A stretch of 64,000 bases of DNA from NCBI RefSeq assembly GCF_017599345.1, contig NZ_JAGFVL010000064.1, positions 1 to 64,000 of the forward strand, given 5' to 3'. The notes below the pieces were generated by a model, which made no database searches, was not told the origin of the DNA, and worked only from the letters and a program-made list of their open reading frames with translations. Below, piece by piece: positions 48,159 through 59,016 of this stretch. Origin of the DNA: Gracilibacillus suaedae (lineage in GTDB: Bacteria; Bacillota; Bacilli; Bacillales; Amphibacillaceae). How positions within the stretch are numbered: position 1 is the first letter of the stretch; every line of letters starts with the position of its first letter. Position numbers and translations under genes: made by a program.

Positions 48159-49415
48159 GTGACAACTGTTATTGCCTTTATTTTAATGTTTGGACTGCTT
48201 GTATTCGTTCATGAGTTTGGTCACTTTTATGTTGCTAAAAAGACCGGGATGCTTGTACGAGAGTTTGCAATTGGTTTTGGACCTAAAGTATTCTCTACTG
48301 TAAAAAATGAAACGTTATATACCATTAGATTATTACCAATGGGTGGATATGTACGAGTTGCTGGAGAAGACCCAGAAATCATTGATATTAAACCCGGTCA
48401 ACATATCGGGTTAACTTTTAATAATGATGGTGAAGTAAAAGAAATTATTGTAAACAACAAAGAAAAACATCCCGATGCTTTTGTGATAGAAGTAGAACAT
48501 ATTGATTTAGATCATGCTTTAACCATACAAGGCTATGAAATTAATGGAGATGAAAAGTATTCCTTCCGTGTCAATAGAAAAGCATCCTTTATTATGGATG
48601 AAAAGGCAACTCAAATAGCTCCTTACGATCGCCAATTTGCTTCCAAAACAGTTGGTCAAAGAGGATTGCAATTGTTTGCTGGGCCATTTATGAACTTTGT
48701 ACTTTCTATAGTGATCTTTCTGGTGTTAGCCAATTTACAGGGTGTTCCAGTAAAAGAAATGCAAGTTGGATCTGTCGCAGATAACAGCCCTGCCCAAGAA
48801 GCTGGTTTTCAAGCTGATGATAAAGTAATTGAGATTGAGGGTCAAAGCATTAGCAAATGGGAAGAATTTCAAGAAATTGTCCAAGAAAGTCCGAATGAAA
48901 CGTTGGAAATGATTGTTTTACGTGGCGAACAACAAGTTCCACTTGAAGTCACTCCGGCATTAATCGAATCACCTGAGGGAGATTTTGGACAAGTAGGTGT
49001 AATTCAAGCGACAGAGAAATCGTTTGTACGAAGCATTCCTTATAGTTTAGAAGAAACATATCGTTGGTCGACGATGATCTTAACCAATTTAGGAAAATTG
49101 ATAACTGGGCAATTTTCTATAGATGTATTATCTGGACCAGTGGGAATTTATGATGCTACAGATCAGGTCATTAAAACGGGCTTTTTAAACTTTTTAATGT
49201 GGACAGCAGCATTAAGTGTTAATTTAGGAATTATTAATTTATTGCCGTTACCCGCATTAGATGGAGGAAGGCTCTTGTTTGTTGGGCTAGAAGCAGTTCG
49301 AGGTAAACCGATCGATCCGCAAAAAGAGGGTGTCGTTCATTTTATTGGCTTCGCATTATTGATGTTACTGATGATCATCGTTACATGGAATGACATCCAG
49401 AGACTATTTTTATAA
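48159..49415 (+). CDS. rseP: Site-2 membrane protease RseP (RasP)
   Basis: RasP/RseP cleaves membrane-embedded anti-sigma factors and signal peptide remnants. The 418-residue protein has zinc ligands His18, Glu19 and His22 (FVHEFGHF), a PDZ domain (about 195-275: GSVADNSPAQEAGFQADDKV), and the third ligand region NLLPLPALDGGRLLF. Four membrane helices are visible. It starts with GTG after GGAAGGAG. Confidence 0.95.
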   Translation: MTTVIAFILMFGLLVFVHEFGHFYVAKKTGMLVREFAIGFGPKVFSTVKNETLYTIRLLPMGGYVRVAGEDPEIIDIKPGQHIGLTFNNDGEVKEIIVNNKEKHPDAFVIEVEHIDLDHALTIQGYEINGDEKYSFRVNRKASFIMDEKATQIAPYDRQFASKTVGQRGLQLFAGPFMNFVLSIVIFLVLANLQGVPVKEMQVGSVADNSPAQEAGFQADDKVIEIEGQSISKWEEFQEIVQESPNETLEMIVLRGEQQVPLEVTPALIESPEGDFGQVGVIQATEKSFVRSIPYSLEETYRWSTMILTNLGKLITGQFSIDVLSGPVGIYDATDQVIKTGFLNFLMWTAALSVNLGIINLLPLPALDGGRLLFVGLEAVRGKPIDPQKEGVVHFIGFALLMLLMIIVTWNDIQRLFL

Positions 49416-49478
49416 AAAAGCGAAATATGTATTCATAAAATGCGAGAAATATCGATATTATCGAGGTGAGTTGAGAAG

Positions 49479-51179
49479 ATGAGACAAAGTCAAACTTTAA
49501 TTCCTACATTAAAGGAAACACCTGCAGATGCTGAGATTAAAAGTCATCAGTTGTTAGTGCGTGCAGGATTTATTAGACAAACAGCTTCAGGTGTATACAG
49601 CTTTTTACCAATGGGCAATAAAGTATTAAAAAATGTCGAAAAAATTGTACGTGAAGAAATGGAAAAAGCAGGAGCTGTCGAGATGTTAATGCCCGCTCTG
49701 CAACTATCTGATCTGTGGAAAGAAACAGGAAGATGGTATACGATGGGCCCAGAATTGATGCGATTAAACGATCGTCATGAAAGAGAGTTTGCTCTTGGAG
49801 CGACACATGAGGAAGTTGTTACAAGCCTTATTGGTGATGAAGTAAAAAGTTACAAAAAACTACCCCTATATGTGTACCAAATTCAAACGAAATTCCGTGA
49901 CGAAAAACGACCTAGATTCGGTCTTTTAAGAGGACGAGAATTTATTATGAAAGATGCTTATACGTTCCACACTGATCAAGAGAGCCTTGACGAAGCGTAT
50001 CGAAAAATGTATCAAGCATATTCAAACATTTTTACTCGTTGCGGCTTGAATTTCCGAGCAGTTATTGCTGATTCTGGTGCAATGGGTGGTAAAGATACAC
50101 ATGAATTTATGGTACTATCAGAGATCGGTGAAGATACGATCGCATATTCCGATACTTCTGATTTTGCCGCTAATATTGAAATGGCACCGGTCCATGTTAC
50201 ATATGAACAAAGTGTTGAAGCTGAACTGGATTTAGAAATGGTTGATACACCGGGCTATAAAACTATGGTGGAAGTCTCTCAATTTTTAGGACTACCATTA
50301 GAACAAGGAATCAAGTCTTTACTGTTCAAAGTAGATGAACGATTTGTTTTAGTTTTATCCCGTGGTGACCATGAAATCAATGATATTAAGTTGAAGAATG
50401 CGTTAGCGGCTACGAATGTAGAATTAGCAACAGGGCAAGAAACCAAACAATTATTGAATGCAGAAGTAGGCTCGATTGGACCAGTTGATGTACCTGAAGA
50501 TATCGAAGTTATGGCTGATCATGCCGTTGCCGTTATTCGTAATGGTTATTGCGGTGCTAATAAGAATGACAAGCATTACCAAAATGTAAACCCAGTTCGA
50601 GATTTTAAGGTATCTTCTTATCAAGATCTTCGTTTTATTCAAGAAGGGGATCCGTCTCCAGACGGTCAAGGAAAGATTAAGTTTGCTAAAGGAATTGAAG
50701 TTGGCCATATATTCAAATTAGGGCAATTCTATGCAGAAAAATTAGGCGCACAATATTTAAACGAACAAGGTAAACAAGAAACGATGACAATGGGTTGTTA
50801 TGGTATTGGAGTGTCTCGGACTCTAGCTGCAATTGTAGAACAATATCATGATGATAATGGTATTAAATGGCCAAAAGAAATTACGCCATATCATGTCCAT
50901 CTCATTGCAGTAAACCCAAAAAATCAGGAGCAAACGGATCTAGCAGAGAATATTTATCAACAACTGCAAGAAAACAATATTTCCGTATTATTTGATGATC
51001 GAAAAGAACGACCAGGAGTTAAGTTTGCTGATAGTGATTTGATCGGATTGCCAGTTAGAATAACAGTTGGTAAAAAAGCTGCAGAAGGATACGTAGAGTG
51101 CAAGTTAAGAGAGAACGGGGAGCAAGAAGATCTTCACGTGTCAGAATTAATTGATAAAATCAACTCATTACTAAAATAA
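49479..51179 (+). CDS. proS: Prolyl-tRNA synthetase
   Basis: Class II synthetase of the bacterial type, 566 residues. Motif 1 lies near 55-75, motif 2 contains [21 protein letters not shown], a YbaK-like editing insertion occupies about 225-390 ([33 protein letters not shown]), and motif 3 contains [15 protein letters not shown]. The anticodon-binding domain forms the end. GAGGTGAG precedes the start; no T-box leader fits the 63-bp upstream gap. Confidence 0.97.
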   Translation: MRQSQTLIPTLKETPADAEIKSHQLLVRAGFIRQTASGVYSFLPMGNKVLKNVEKIVREEMEKAGAVEMLMPALQLSDLWKETGRWYTMGPELMRLNDRHEREFALGATHEEVVTSLIGDEVKSYKKLPLYVYQIQTKFRDEKRPRFGLLRGREFIMKDAYTFHTDQESLDEAYRKMYQAYSNIFTRCGLNFRAVIADSGAMGGKDTHEFMVLSEIGEDTIAYSDTSDFAANIEMAPVHVTYEQSVEAELDLEMVDTPGYKTMVEVSQFLGLPLEQGIKSLLFKVDERFVLVLSRGDHEINDIKLKNALAATNVELATGQETKQLLNAEVGSIGPVDVPEDIEVMADHAVAVIRNGYCGANKNDKHYQNVNPVRDFKVSSYQDLRFIQEGDPSPDGQGKIKFAKGIEVGHIFKLGQFYAEKLGAQYLNEQGKQETMTMGCYGIGVSRTLAAIVEQYHDDNGIKWPKEITPYHVHLIAVNPKNQEQTDLAENIYQQLQENNISVLFDDRKERPGVKFADSDLIGLPVRITVGKKAAEGYVECKLRENGEQEDLHVSELIDKINSLLK

Positions 51180-51183
51180 CCGC

Positions 51184-51216
51184 ATTCCCTTGTCTCAACA
51201 TCGCAGGCAAGGGAAT
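51184..51216. terminator. Stem-loop after proS, weak terminator
   Basis: ATTCCCTTG (51184-51192) pairs with CAAGGGAAT (51208-51216). The following bases are only modestly T-rich. Confidence 0.5.
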
Positions 51217-51267
51217 TATCTATTTAACAAAAAGACAACCATTCTATAAACATGTCACAGTTTACAA

Positions 51268-51840
51268 AAACTGCACAGTAACGAGGACATAGATTTGCTC
51301 TCTTCCATACTGCATTTTGATGAGTGCTGCCATACGCTCCGGCAGAATACTGCGCTTTCCGTGGGCGGTTTTTAGCTAACTTTGCAAAGAAAACCACTTT
51401 GCAAAGTGGATTTTCAGCTCTCGTGAGTCCCGCAGGAGTCTCCGTATTCTGCCTCCGCTATTGTTGTGCTCTGGTTATAGAGAGGATAAGAACTCATGGG
51501 ACTAAACTCTTTGGATTTCTTGTCACTTGATCAGAACAGTATACTAAGCTGTGGAAAAATGTGACATTCCTGGAACTACATATGGTGGAGAAATCGATTG
51601 GTTGATTTCGGATTAGTGTTGTAGGGCATATCTTAACGAAGGCCGCCCACTTCCACTCCTGTGGGACCTGTTTGACCTGAAGATCCACTTTTTCGAGCGG
51701 TTTTTGCTCGAAAAAGTTAGCTGAAGGGCAAACCCCACGGAACGGAAGTGGGCAGCCGAAGTGGCTGTTATCATCACGATATATGTCAAAATTACTTCAT
51801 AGGTGACTGTACATTTAGTTACGAACAAACAGTATTTTCA
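51268..51840. repeat. Composite inverted-pair repeat, copy 1 (upstream of polC)
   Basis: This ~573-bp stretch is matched almost base for base in its two halves by 61824-62390. The left unit has perfect 10-bp ends (51341-51350/51444-51453, GGCAGAATAC) and an inner 16-bp palindrome (51394-51409). The right unit has 14-bp ends (51641-51654/51744-51757) and a perfect 11-bp hairpin (51688-51698/51706-51716). Read on the reverse strand, the left unit shares CTCCTG-GGGAC, CTGAA-ATCCACTT, AAAGTTAGCT and CCCACGGAA with the right unit, so the two are inverted relatives. The 51217-51267 stretch shows nothing clear. Confidence 0.8.
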
Positions 51841-51842
51841 CT

Positions 51843-51875
51843 ACTTCGCAGTTTGTATCTGTTACGAAGTTTTTT
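51843..51875. terminator. Terminator-like hairpin before polC
   Basis: ACTTCG (51843-51848) pairs with CGAAGT (51865-51870), followed by further T residues. A related hairpin exists at 94-117. Confidence 0.4.
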
Positions 51876-51896
51876 AGGAGAGAAGATGGAACTGGT

Positions 51897-51924
51897 TTTG
51901 CGTGGTTTTGTCTTATGATAAAAT
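51897..51924 (+). promoter_or_regulatory. Weak promoter candidate for polC
   Basis: TAAAAT (51919-51924) is a fair -10 box; TTTTGC (51897-51902), 16 bp upstream, is a poor -35 box. polC needs a promoter here because the repeat and hairpins separate it from proS. Confidence 0.28.
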
Positions 51925-51957
51925 AATAGGAAGATTAATAGGTAAAGGAGATCAAAG

Positions 51958-54900
51958 ATGAGTATCTCTAGTCAGGAAAAATTTCAGCTACTAATGAAAC
52001 AGATTGGTATTGCTGATGATATGAAAAATAAATACTTTCAAAATGGTGCTATTGAAAAGCTGGAAGTTTATCGGTCCAATCCGTTATGGCACTTCTATTT
52101 TCATCTGGAACAGACGATCCCTGCTGATATATATCAAGCATTTATTTTGAAATTAACCGAAGCTTTTTCATCCATTGCTAAAGTTTCATGGACGATTAGA
52201 GTGGATCAACATGCATTAGACGAACAGGAGCAATCCCGTTATTGGCAAATCTTTTTATCAGAATTGATGAGAGAATCACCCAAGTATCGTACATTTGAAA
52301 ATAAAAAACCTCTATTTAACGATAATAATATTATGTTAACTGTGAGTAATCAAATTGAAGCACAGTGGAACAAAACCATTCAATCACAATTTGATCAGTT
52401 CTGCATGAAAGTTGGTTTACCGAAACAACTTATTCAACTTGAAGTAGCAGCACAACAAGAGGAAATTGAAAAATTCCAACAGGCGAAGGCAATGGAAGAC
52501 CGTAAGAAAGTAGAAGAGGCTTTTAAAGAACAAGAAAAGCGTGCAAAAGAAGCGAAACCAGAAAATCCATCAGGTCCAGTTCAACTGGGTTATCCTATCA
52601 AAGAAAATTCTATTCCCATGAAGGATGTAGTAGAAGAAGAAAAAAACGTTATCTTTCAAGGGTTTGTTTTTGATGCTGAAATTAGGGAACTACGTTCTGG
52701 TAGACATTTATTAATACTTAAAGTAACAGATTACACCGACTCTTTTCAGATAAAGATGTTCTCTAAAGGTGACCAAGATGCCGAGAAGTTCAAACAGTTA
52801 AAAGAAGGTATGTGGATTAAAGCTAAAGGGATGGTTCAGACTGATAATTTCTCGAATGAATTAACCATGATGGCCAAAGATATTCAAGAGGTAGCTTCGA
52901 TTACACGAGAAGATCAAGGTTATGATGACGAAAAACGCGTAGAATTGCACGCACATACATTAATGAGCCAAATGGATTCCGTTGTGTCCGCTTCGAAATT
53001 GATTGAACAAGCTGGTAAATGGGGACATAAAGCAATTGCCATTACAGATCATGCCGTAGCTCAAGCTTATCCTGAAGCATATGCTGCTGGACAAAAACAC
53101 GGTGTGAAGGTTGTTTATGGTGTGGAAGCAAATATTGTCGATGACGGAGTGCCGATTGCCTATAATGAATCAAACCGTATATTAGCAGACGATACGTATG
53201 TTGTATTTGACGTCGAGACGACAGGATTGTCGGCAATATATGATACCATTATCGAGCTCGCTGCCGTTAAAGTTCATAATGGAGAAATAATTGATCGTTA
53301 TGAATCTTTTGCCAACCCACATCACCCATTATCTGAAACAACTACTAACCTGACTGGCATAACAGATGACATGGTAAAAGACGCGCCAGAAGTAGAAGAA
53401 GTATTAAAAGAATTTCATGAATGGATGGGAGATGCTATTTTAGTAGCACATAATGCTGATTTTGATATGGGCTTTTTGAATACTGGGTTTAAGCGTATTG
53501 GTTATGAAGAAGCAAATAATCCTGTCATTGATACATTGGAATTAGCTCGTTTACTGTTCCCTGAATTAAAGAATCACCGTTTGAATACGCTGTGTAAGAA
53601 GCTTGATATCGAGCTTACCCAGCACCACCGTGCGATTTATGATGCAGAAGCAACGGGATATTTATTATGGAAGTTTGTTAAACTATCAATTGAGCGAGGT
53701 ATTGTGAATCATAACCAATTTAATCAGCATATGGGAGAAGGAAACGCTTATCAACGTTCTCGTCCGTTCCATGCTACATTATTAGCTGTTGATCAAGAAG
53801 GGTTGAAAAATATTTATAAATTGGTTTCACTAGCCCATATTGATTATTTCTACCGTGTTCCACGTATACCTCGATCTAAATTACAACAATATCGCGAAGG
53901 TATTTTAGTAGGCACGGCTTGTGACCAAGGTGAAGTATTCGAAACGATGATGCAAAAATCAAAAGAACAAGCTGAGAAAGTTGCACAGTTCTATGATTTT
54001 ATCGAGGTTCAACCTCCTGAGAATTTTGTGCATCTTTATGATCGAGAATTAGTTCAGAACGAGGCACAGTTATTCGATATTATTCGCAATATTGTTCAGC
54101 TTGCTCAAGAACTAGATAAGCCTTGCGTTGCTACAGGAAATGTCCATCATTTAGAAAAGAATGATATGGTTTACCGGCAAATACTGATTGCTTCTCAAAG
54201 TGGTAATCCATTAAATAGACAAACATTACCGAATACGTATTTTCGCACAACGAACGAGATGATGGATGCATTTTCGTTTTTGGGACAAGAAAAAGCAAAA
54301 GAAATTGTTATTACCAATCCAAACGCACTTGTCGATCAAATTGATGAGGTCAAACCAGTAAAAGAAGATCTTTATACACCAAATATCGATGGTGCAGAGG
54401 AAGAAATTCGTGAATTAAGTTATAACTTTGCTAAATCAGTCTATGGTGAACCAATTCCGGAAATTGTGGAGAAACGGGTGGAAAAGGAACTGAAAAGTAT
54501 TATTGGTCATGGATTTGCGGTTATTTACTTAATTTCACAAAAGCTAGTAAAAAAATCATTAGATGATGGCTATTTAGTAGGATCACGTGGATCTGTCGGT
54601 TCATCATTAATCGCGACTTTTACTGAGATTACAGAAGTTAATCCATTACCACCTCATTATGTATGTCCAGAATGTAAGTATAGTGAATTTTTTAATGATG
54701 GGTCAGTTGGTAGTGGATTCGATTTGCCTGATAAGAAATGTCCAAAATGTAATGCAGAATTGAAGAAAGATGGACAAGATATTCCGTTTGAAACTTTCTT
54801 GGGCTTCAAAGGGGACAAGGTTCCAGATATTGACTTGAACTTTTCCGGTGAATACCAGCCACGTGCCCACAATTATACGAAAGTGCTTTTTGGCGAAGAT

Positions 54901-56244
54901 AATGTATACCGAGCAGGAACAATAGGTACGGTAGCCGAAAAAACAGCTTATGGATATGTTAAAGGGTATGCAAGTGACAAAGAACTTACACTAAAACAAG
55001 CAGAAGTAGACCGATTGGTAAAAGGGTGCACCGGTGCTAAACGGACAACGGGACAACACCCTGGAGGTATCATTGTTGTACCAGATGACAAAGAAATTTA
55101 TGATTTTACCCCAATTCAATACCCTGCAGATGATCGAAATTCGGAATGGCGGACAACCCACTTTGATTTCCATTCGATCCATGATAACTTGTTGAAACTT
55201 GATATCCTTGGACACGATGATCCGACCATGATTCGCATGCTTCAAGATTTAAGTGGTATAGATCCACAAACAATACCGACTGATGACGATGAGGTAATGA
55301 AGATATTTTCCGGTCCTGAAGTGTTAGGTGTGACACCAGACCAAATTATGTGTAAGACCGGAACATTGGGCGTACCAGAATTCGGTACAAGATTCGTTCG
55401 GCAAATGCTCGAAGATACCAAGCCCAAAACCTTTGCGGAGTTAGTTATCATCTCAGGTCTAAGTCACGGCACAGATGTATGGTTAGGTAATGCGCAAGAA
55501 CTTATAAATAATGGTATTTGTGGATTGCCAGATGTTATTGGATGTCGTGACGATATCATGGTGTATTTAATGCATAAAGGTTTAGATGCGTCACTTGCCT
55601 TTAAGATTATGGAGTTTGTGCGTAAAGGGAAGGGTCTAGAGTCAGAATGGATCGAAGAAATGAAGAAACATGATGTACCAGATTGGTATATCGACTCTTG
55701 TAAAAAGATAAAATATATGTTCCCGAAAGCACACGCTGCTGCGTATGTACTAATGGCGATTCGAATAGCTTATTTTAAAGTTCATCATCCGATTTATTTC
55801 TATGCAGCATACTTTACTGTAAGAGCCGATGACTTTGAATTAGATACGATGATCAAAGGTTCAGAAGCAATGCGTAAACGGATCAAAGAAATACTGGACA
55901 AAGGTAATGATGCGCCACCTAAAGAAAAAAGTTTACTTACCGTTTTAGAATTAGCATTGGAAATGAGTGAACGAGGCTTCCATTTTCAAAAAGTAGACCT
56001 TTATCGTTCTTCCGCGACGGAGTTTTTAGTAGATGGTGACAGCCTGATCCCTCCATTTAATGCTGTGGATGGATTAGGAACAAACGCCGCAATCAATATT
56101 GAAAAAGCACGAGAAGACGGAGAATTCTTATCAAAAGAAGATTTAAGAGAACGTAGCCGTATTTCTAAAACTGTATTGGAATACTTGGATCAACATGGTT
56201 GTTTAGATGGGATGGCAGAGAAAAATCAATTATCCCTGTTTTAA
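51958..56244 (+). CDS. polC: DNA polymerase III alpha subunit, Gram-positive type PolC
   Basis: PolC is the main replicative polymerase of Firmicutes with built-in proofreading. The 1428 residues show an N-terminal domain, an OB fold (about 230-320), a PHP domain ([14 protein letters not shown]) split by the DEDDh exonuclease (about 418-590: [36 protein letters not shown]), a four-cysteine zinc site (about 900-942: CPEC, CPKC), the catalytic palm ([26 protein letters not shown]) and the clamp-binding C-terminal QLSLF. AAAGGAG precedes the ATG. Complete and intact. Confidence 0.98.
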   Translation: MSISSQEKFQLLMKQIGIADDMKNKYFQNGAIEKLEVYRSNPLWHFYFHLEQTIPADIYQAFILKLTEAFSSIAKVSWTIRVDQHALDEQEQSRYWQIFLSELMRESPKYRTFENKKPLFNDNNIMLTVSNQIEAQWNKTIQSQFDQFCMKVGLPKQLIQLEVAAQQEEIEKFQQAKAMEDRKKVEEAFKEQEKRAKEAKPENPSGPVQLGYPIKENSIPMKDVVEEEKNVIFQGFVFDAEIRELRSGRHLLILKVTDYTDSFQIKMFSKGDQDAEKFKQLKEGMWIKAKGMVQTDNFSNELTMMAKDIQEVASITREDQGYDDEKRVELHAHTLMSQMDSVVSASKLIEQAGKWGHKAIAITDHAVAQAYPEAYAAGQKHGVKVVYGVEANIVDDGVPIAYNESNRILADDTYVVFDVETTGLSAIYDTIIELAAVKVHNGEIIDRYESFANPHHPLSETTTNLTGITDDMVKDAPEVEEVLKEFHEWMGDAILVAHNADFDMGFLNTGFKRIGYEEANNPVIDTLELARLLFPELKNHRLNTLCKKLDIELTQHHRAIYDAEATGYLLWKFVKLSIERGIVNHNQFNQHMGEGNAYQRSRPFHATLLAVDQEGLKNIYKLVSLAHIDYFYRVPRIPRSKLQQYREGILVGTACDQGEVFETMMQKSKEQAEKVAQFYDFIEVQPPENFVHLYDRELVQNEAQLFDIIRNIVQLAQELDKPCVATGNVHHLEKNDMVYRQILIASQSGNPLNRQTLPNTYFRTTNEMMDAFSFLGQEKAKEIVITNPNALVDQIDEVKPVKEDLYTPNIDGAEEEIRELSYNFAKSVYGEPIPEIVEKRVEKELKSIIGHGFAVIYLISQKLVKKSLDDGYLVGSRGSVGSSLIATFTEITEVNPLPPHYVCPECKYSEFFNDGSVGSGFDLPDKKCPKCNAELKKDGQDIPFETFLGFKGDKVPDIDLNFSGEYQPRAHNYTKVLFGEDNVYRAGTIGTVAEKTAYGYVKGYASDKELTLKQAEVDRLVKGCTGAKRTTGQHPGGIIVVPDDKEIYDFTPIQYPADDRNSEWRTTHFDFHSIHDNLLKLDILGHDDPTMIRMLQDLSGIDPQTIPTDDDEVMKIFSGPEVLGVTPDQIMCKTGTLGVPEFGTRFVRQMLEDTKPKTFAELVIISGLSHGTDVWLGNAQELINNGICGLPDVIGCRDDIMVYLMHKGLDASLAFKIMEFVRKGKGLESEWIEEMKKHDVPDWYIDSCKKIKYMFPKAHAAAYVLMAIRIAYFKVHHPIYFYAAYFTVRADDFELDTMIKGSEAMRKRIKEILDKGNDAPPKEKSLLTVLELALEMSERGFHFQKVDLYRSSATEFLVDGDSLIPPFNAVDGLGTNAAINIEKAREDGEFLSKEDLRERSRISKTVLEYLDQHGCLDGMAEKNQLSLF

Positions 56245-56348
56245 TAAGATGGGTAAAAGAACTTCTGTTGGATAATTCCAGTAAACCCCTTGCATTATTC
56301 CAACATTCATGCTATATTTTATACAGATTTCATTTGATGCGGACAGAA

Positions 56349-56377
56349 AAGAGTGGGCCATCCCACTCTTTCTTCTT
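56349..56377. terminator. Terminator after polC
   Basis: AAGAGTGGG (56349-56357) pairs with CCCACTCTT (56362-56370), followed by TCTTCTT. Confidence 0.7.
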
Positions 56378-56407
56378 AGCCATCAACAAAGAGCGATATA
56401 GGGTTTT

Positions 56408-56443
56408 GATAAATCCCTTGCCATTATTGGCAAGGGATTTATC
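56408..56443. other. Perfect 15-bp stem-loop between polC and rimP
   Basis: GATAAATCCCTTGCC (56408-56422) pairs with its exact complement at 56429-56443 around a 6-base loop. No strong T-run follows. The CCCTTG/CAAGGG core is shared with the stem-loops after proS and rbfA. It may be a second terminator or a repeat. Confidence 0.6.
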
Positions 56444-56576
56444 ATTCCGACTTCGCTAAATGTGAAGGGTTCCATGAAACTTGTTGGGTTACATAAATTA
56501 TTTATCAACTTGGAATTTTGAAAATGAATAAAAAATAGAATACACCTAGCAATTAACTTAGTACCAAATTTATCAT

Positions 56577-56702
56577 GGTGCTAATCGTCCGTAAAAATCC
56601 CACTTCCAGGTTTGAGCAAATCAAAGAAACCTAAAATGGTGAGTAGGAGAGCTAATCCACAGATAGGGACAACGGACCTCACCAAGGGAAGTCTCACTTT
56701 AT
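56577..56702 (+). repeat. Structured repeat, copy 2 (upstream of rimP)
   Basis: It begins GGTGCTAATCGTCCGTAAAA and ends GGAAGTCTCACTTT, matching both ends of 6613-6750 in the same orientation. The middle is shorter and diverged; AGGTTT/AAACCT still forms a stem in the place of the 9-bp stem of copy 1. Other bases of the 56245-56771 gap, apart from the two stem-loops, show no gene or clear promoter. Confidence 0.55.
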
Positions 56703-56771
56703 GCGTGTATCGTTTCATAAATATGGGAAATATATCTTAAAGAACATAATCGCAGAAGAGGAGGTATCAGA

Positions 56772-57245
56772 ATGGCAAACAAGATAGTGCAGCAAACAGA
56801 AGAACTAGTTCAACCCATATTAGATGAGCTTTCTTTAGAACTCGTAGATATTGTCTATGAAAAAGAAGGACCAAATTGGTTTTTACGAGTATATATCGAT
56901 AAAGATGGCGGTGTAGATATTGAAGAGTGTGGTAAAGTTTCGGAAAGGCTAAGTAGCGAGTTAGATGAGAAAGACCCTATCACAGAAGCATATTTCCTAG
57001 AAGTTTCTTCACCAGGTGTAGAACGCCCATTAAAAAAAGAGGCTGATTTTGAACAGCATATCGGAAAACATGTATATGTAAAGCTGTATGAGCCGATTGC
57101 GGGTGAGAAGGAGTTTACAGGAGATTTGATTGATTTCAAGGATGGTTACGCAACTATTCAATATAAAGAAAAAACGATGCAAAAAGAAGCGGAGATTCCA
57201 TTTGCCAAAATTGCGAAAGCTCGTCTAGCTGTAACTTTTGATTAA
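56772..57245 (+). CDS. rimP: Ribosome maturation factor RimP
   Basis: RimP assists 30S subunit maturation. The 157-residue protein has the N-terminal alpha/beta domain ([51 protein letters not shown]) and a C-terminal SH3-like domain. GAGGAGG precedes it. It starts the rimP-nusA-rnpM-ylxQ-infB-ylxP-rbfA operon. Confidence 0.96.
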   Translation: MANKIVQQTEELVQPILDELSLELVDIVYEKEGPNWFLRVYIDKDGGVDIEECGKVSERLSSELDEKDPITEAYFLEVSSPGVERPLKKEADFEQHIGKHVYVKLYEPIAGEKEFTGDLIDFKDGYATIQYKEKTMQKEAEIPFAKIAKARLAVTFD

Positions 57246-57259
57246 AGGGGGAGACATTT

Positions 57260-58408
57260 GTGAACAGAGAATTGTTCGATGCGATGAATTATTTAGAAAA
57301 GGAAAAAGGAATCAACAAAGAGATTCTGATGGAAGCTTTAGAAGCTGCCTTAATTTCTGCTTATAAAAAGAACTTTAAATCAGCAACTAATGTTAGAGTG
57401 GATTTAAATGAGGAAGCGGGAACGATGGGTGTTTTTGCTCAAAAAGAAATCGTAGAAGAGGTAGAAGATCATAATCAGCAGATCTCGCTTGAAGAAGCAC
57501 ATAGCATTAATCCTGCATATGAGATTGGTGATGTAGTAGAAATTGAAGTAACACCAAGAGATTTTGGTCGAATAGCAGCTCAAGCCGCCAAACAGGTGGT
57601 AACACAGCGGGTTCGAGAAGCAGAACGAGGGATTATCTACAGTGAATATATTGACCGTGAAGAAGACATCATGAATGGTACGATTCAGCGCATGGATGGT
57701 CGTTTTATTTATGTCAATTTAGGTAAAGTCGAAGCCAAATTACCGGAGTCTGAATGTATGCCAACTGAGACATATCATGTTCATGACAGAATTAAAGTGT
57801 TTGTAACCAAAGTGGAAAATACCAATAAAGGGCCTAATATTTTTGTATCCAGGACACATCCTGGATTATTGAAGCGATTATTTGAAATGGAAGTACCGGA
57901 GATTTATGATGGAACCGTCGAAGTTAAATCTGTAGCGCGTGAAGCAGGAGACCGTTCTAAAATCTCTGTTCATGCGGAGGATCCTGAAATTGATCCAGTA
58001 GGTTCATGTGTTGGTCAAAAAGGACAAAGAGTACAAACGATTGTCGATGAATTAAAAGGAGAAAAAATTGACATTGTAGAATGGTCTGAGGACCCTGTTG
58101 TTTATGTATCCAATGCGCTCAGCCCTTCCAAGGTGATCCAAGTAAATGTTGATGAGGAGGAAAAAGCAACTACTGTAATCGTTCCAGATTATCAATTATC
58201 ACTTGCGATTGGGAAGCGAGGACAAAATGCTAGATTGGCTGCCAAATTAACAGGTTGGAAAATTGATATTAAAAGCGAATCTGAAGCAAAAGAAGAAGGT
58301 CTCATTTCAGAAGAAGAAATTGAAGAAAGTCTAGAGGCCTTAGAATATGAGGATAGCTTGGAATATGAAGAATCCTACGAAGATATGGACGAAGATCTGT
58401 TTAAGTAA
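57260..58408 (+). CDS. nusA: Transcription termination/antitermination factor NusA
   Basis: NusA binds RNA polymerase and nascent RNA. The 382-residue protein has the N-terminal polymerase-binding domain (1-125), an S1 domain (about 135-200), and two KH domains (VGSCVGQKGQRVQTIVDEL near 247, LSLAIGKRGQNARLAAKLTG near 312). It ends with an acidic tail and lacks the extra repeats of enterobacterial NusA. It starts with GTG after GGGGGAG. Confidence 0.97.
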   Translation: MNRELFDAMNYLEKEKGINKEILMEALEAALISAYKKNFKSATNVRVDLNEEAGTMGVFAQKEIVEEVEDHNQQISLEEAHSINPAYEIGDVVEIEVTPRDFGRIAAQAAKQVVTQRVREAERGIIYSEYIDREEDIMNGTIQRMDGRFIYVNLGKVEAKLPESECMPTETYHVHDRIKVFVTKVENTNKGPNIFVSRTHPGLLKRLFEMEVPEIYDGTVEVKSVAREAGDRSKISVHAEDPEIDPVGSCVGQKGQRVQTIVDELKGEKIDIVEWSEDPVVYVSNALSPSKVIQVNVDEEEKATTVIVPDYQLSLAIGKRGQNARLAAKLTGWKIDIKSESEAKEEGLISEEEIEESLEALEYEDSLEYEESYEDMDEDLFK

Positions 58409-58420
58409 GGAGGTATTCAT

Positions 58421-58690
58421 ATGGCTAAAAAACGAAAGGTACCATTAAGAAAATGTGTCGTAACACAAGAAATGATGCCTAAAGAGTCATTAATTCGAGT
58501 GGTAAAAACCAAAGAAGGTGAAGTTTTTGTAGATCCTACTGGCAAGAAAAATGGGCGAGGAGCTTATGTGTCTAGGGATTTACAAGTAATCGACAAAGCA
58601 GAGAAAAATGCTGCACTAGAGAAACAGTTAGAAATAAAGGTTCCGCAAGAAATATATGATGAATTAAGAACACAGATTGAAGGCGAATAA
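58421..58690 (+). CDS. rnpM: RNase P modulator RnpM (YlxR)
   Basis: The 89-residue YlxR-family protein has the signature KVPLRKCVVTQEMMPKESLI and the GRGAYVSRD motif. In B. subtilis it binds the RNase P RNA and lowers its activity. TAAGGAGG precedes the start. It lies in the conserved nusA-ylxR-ylxQ-infB order. Confidence 0.92.
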   Translation: MAKKRKVPLRKCVVTQEMMPKESLIRVVKTKEGEVFVDPTGKKNGRGAYVSRDLQVIDKAEKNAALEKQLEIKVPQEIYDELRTQIEGE

Positions 58691-58691
58691 T

Positions 58692-59012
58692 GTGGTTAGT
58701 CATAAATCTTATCTTAATATAATTGGATTAGCCAATCGTGCTGGAAAATGTACGTTTGGTGAAGAACTAATTGTCAAAGAAATTCAGTCAAAAAAGTCAA
58801 AAATTGTATTAATTGCAAGTGATATAGGCGGTCAGACTCGAAAGAAATTAACAGATAAATGTACGTTTTATAACATACCTTATTTCTTCGTAGATGATCG
58901 AGAAACACTTTCACAAGCAGTTGGTAAATCAGGTCGTGTAGCTATTTCCATTCATGAAAATGGATTTGCGAAGAAATTGATTGCATTACTTGATGAAAAT
59001 ATTCGGGGGTGA
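58692..59012 (+). CDS. ylxQ: YlxQ, L7Ae-family RNA-binding protein
   Basis: The L7Ae/L30e/Gadd45-like protein should bind kink-turn-type RNA. Motifs are [20 protein letters not shown] and [22 protein letters not shown] chose GTG 58692 (106 codons plus stop) because GAAGGCG lies just upstream and the protein then starts near the family N-terminus; a TTG at 58677 would add five residues. It starts right after the rnpM stop. Confidence 0.88.
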   Translation: MVSHKSYLNIIGLANRAGKCTFGEELIVKEIQSKKSKIVLIASDIGGQTRKKLTDKCTFYNIPYFFVDDRETLSQAVGKSGRVAISIHENGFAKKLIALLDENIRG

Positions 59013-59016
59013 ACGT

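Noticed and set aside
49416-49478. T-box riboswitch before proS
   Set aside because: The gap is only 63 bp and lacks specifier, T-box and antiterminator elements.
51494-51828. Short minus-strand frames in the proS-polC gap
   Set aside because: They lie inside the repeat units and follow their palindromes; no sign of coding.
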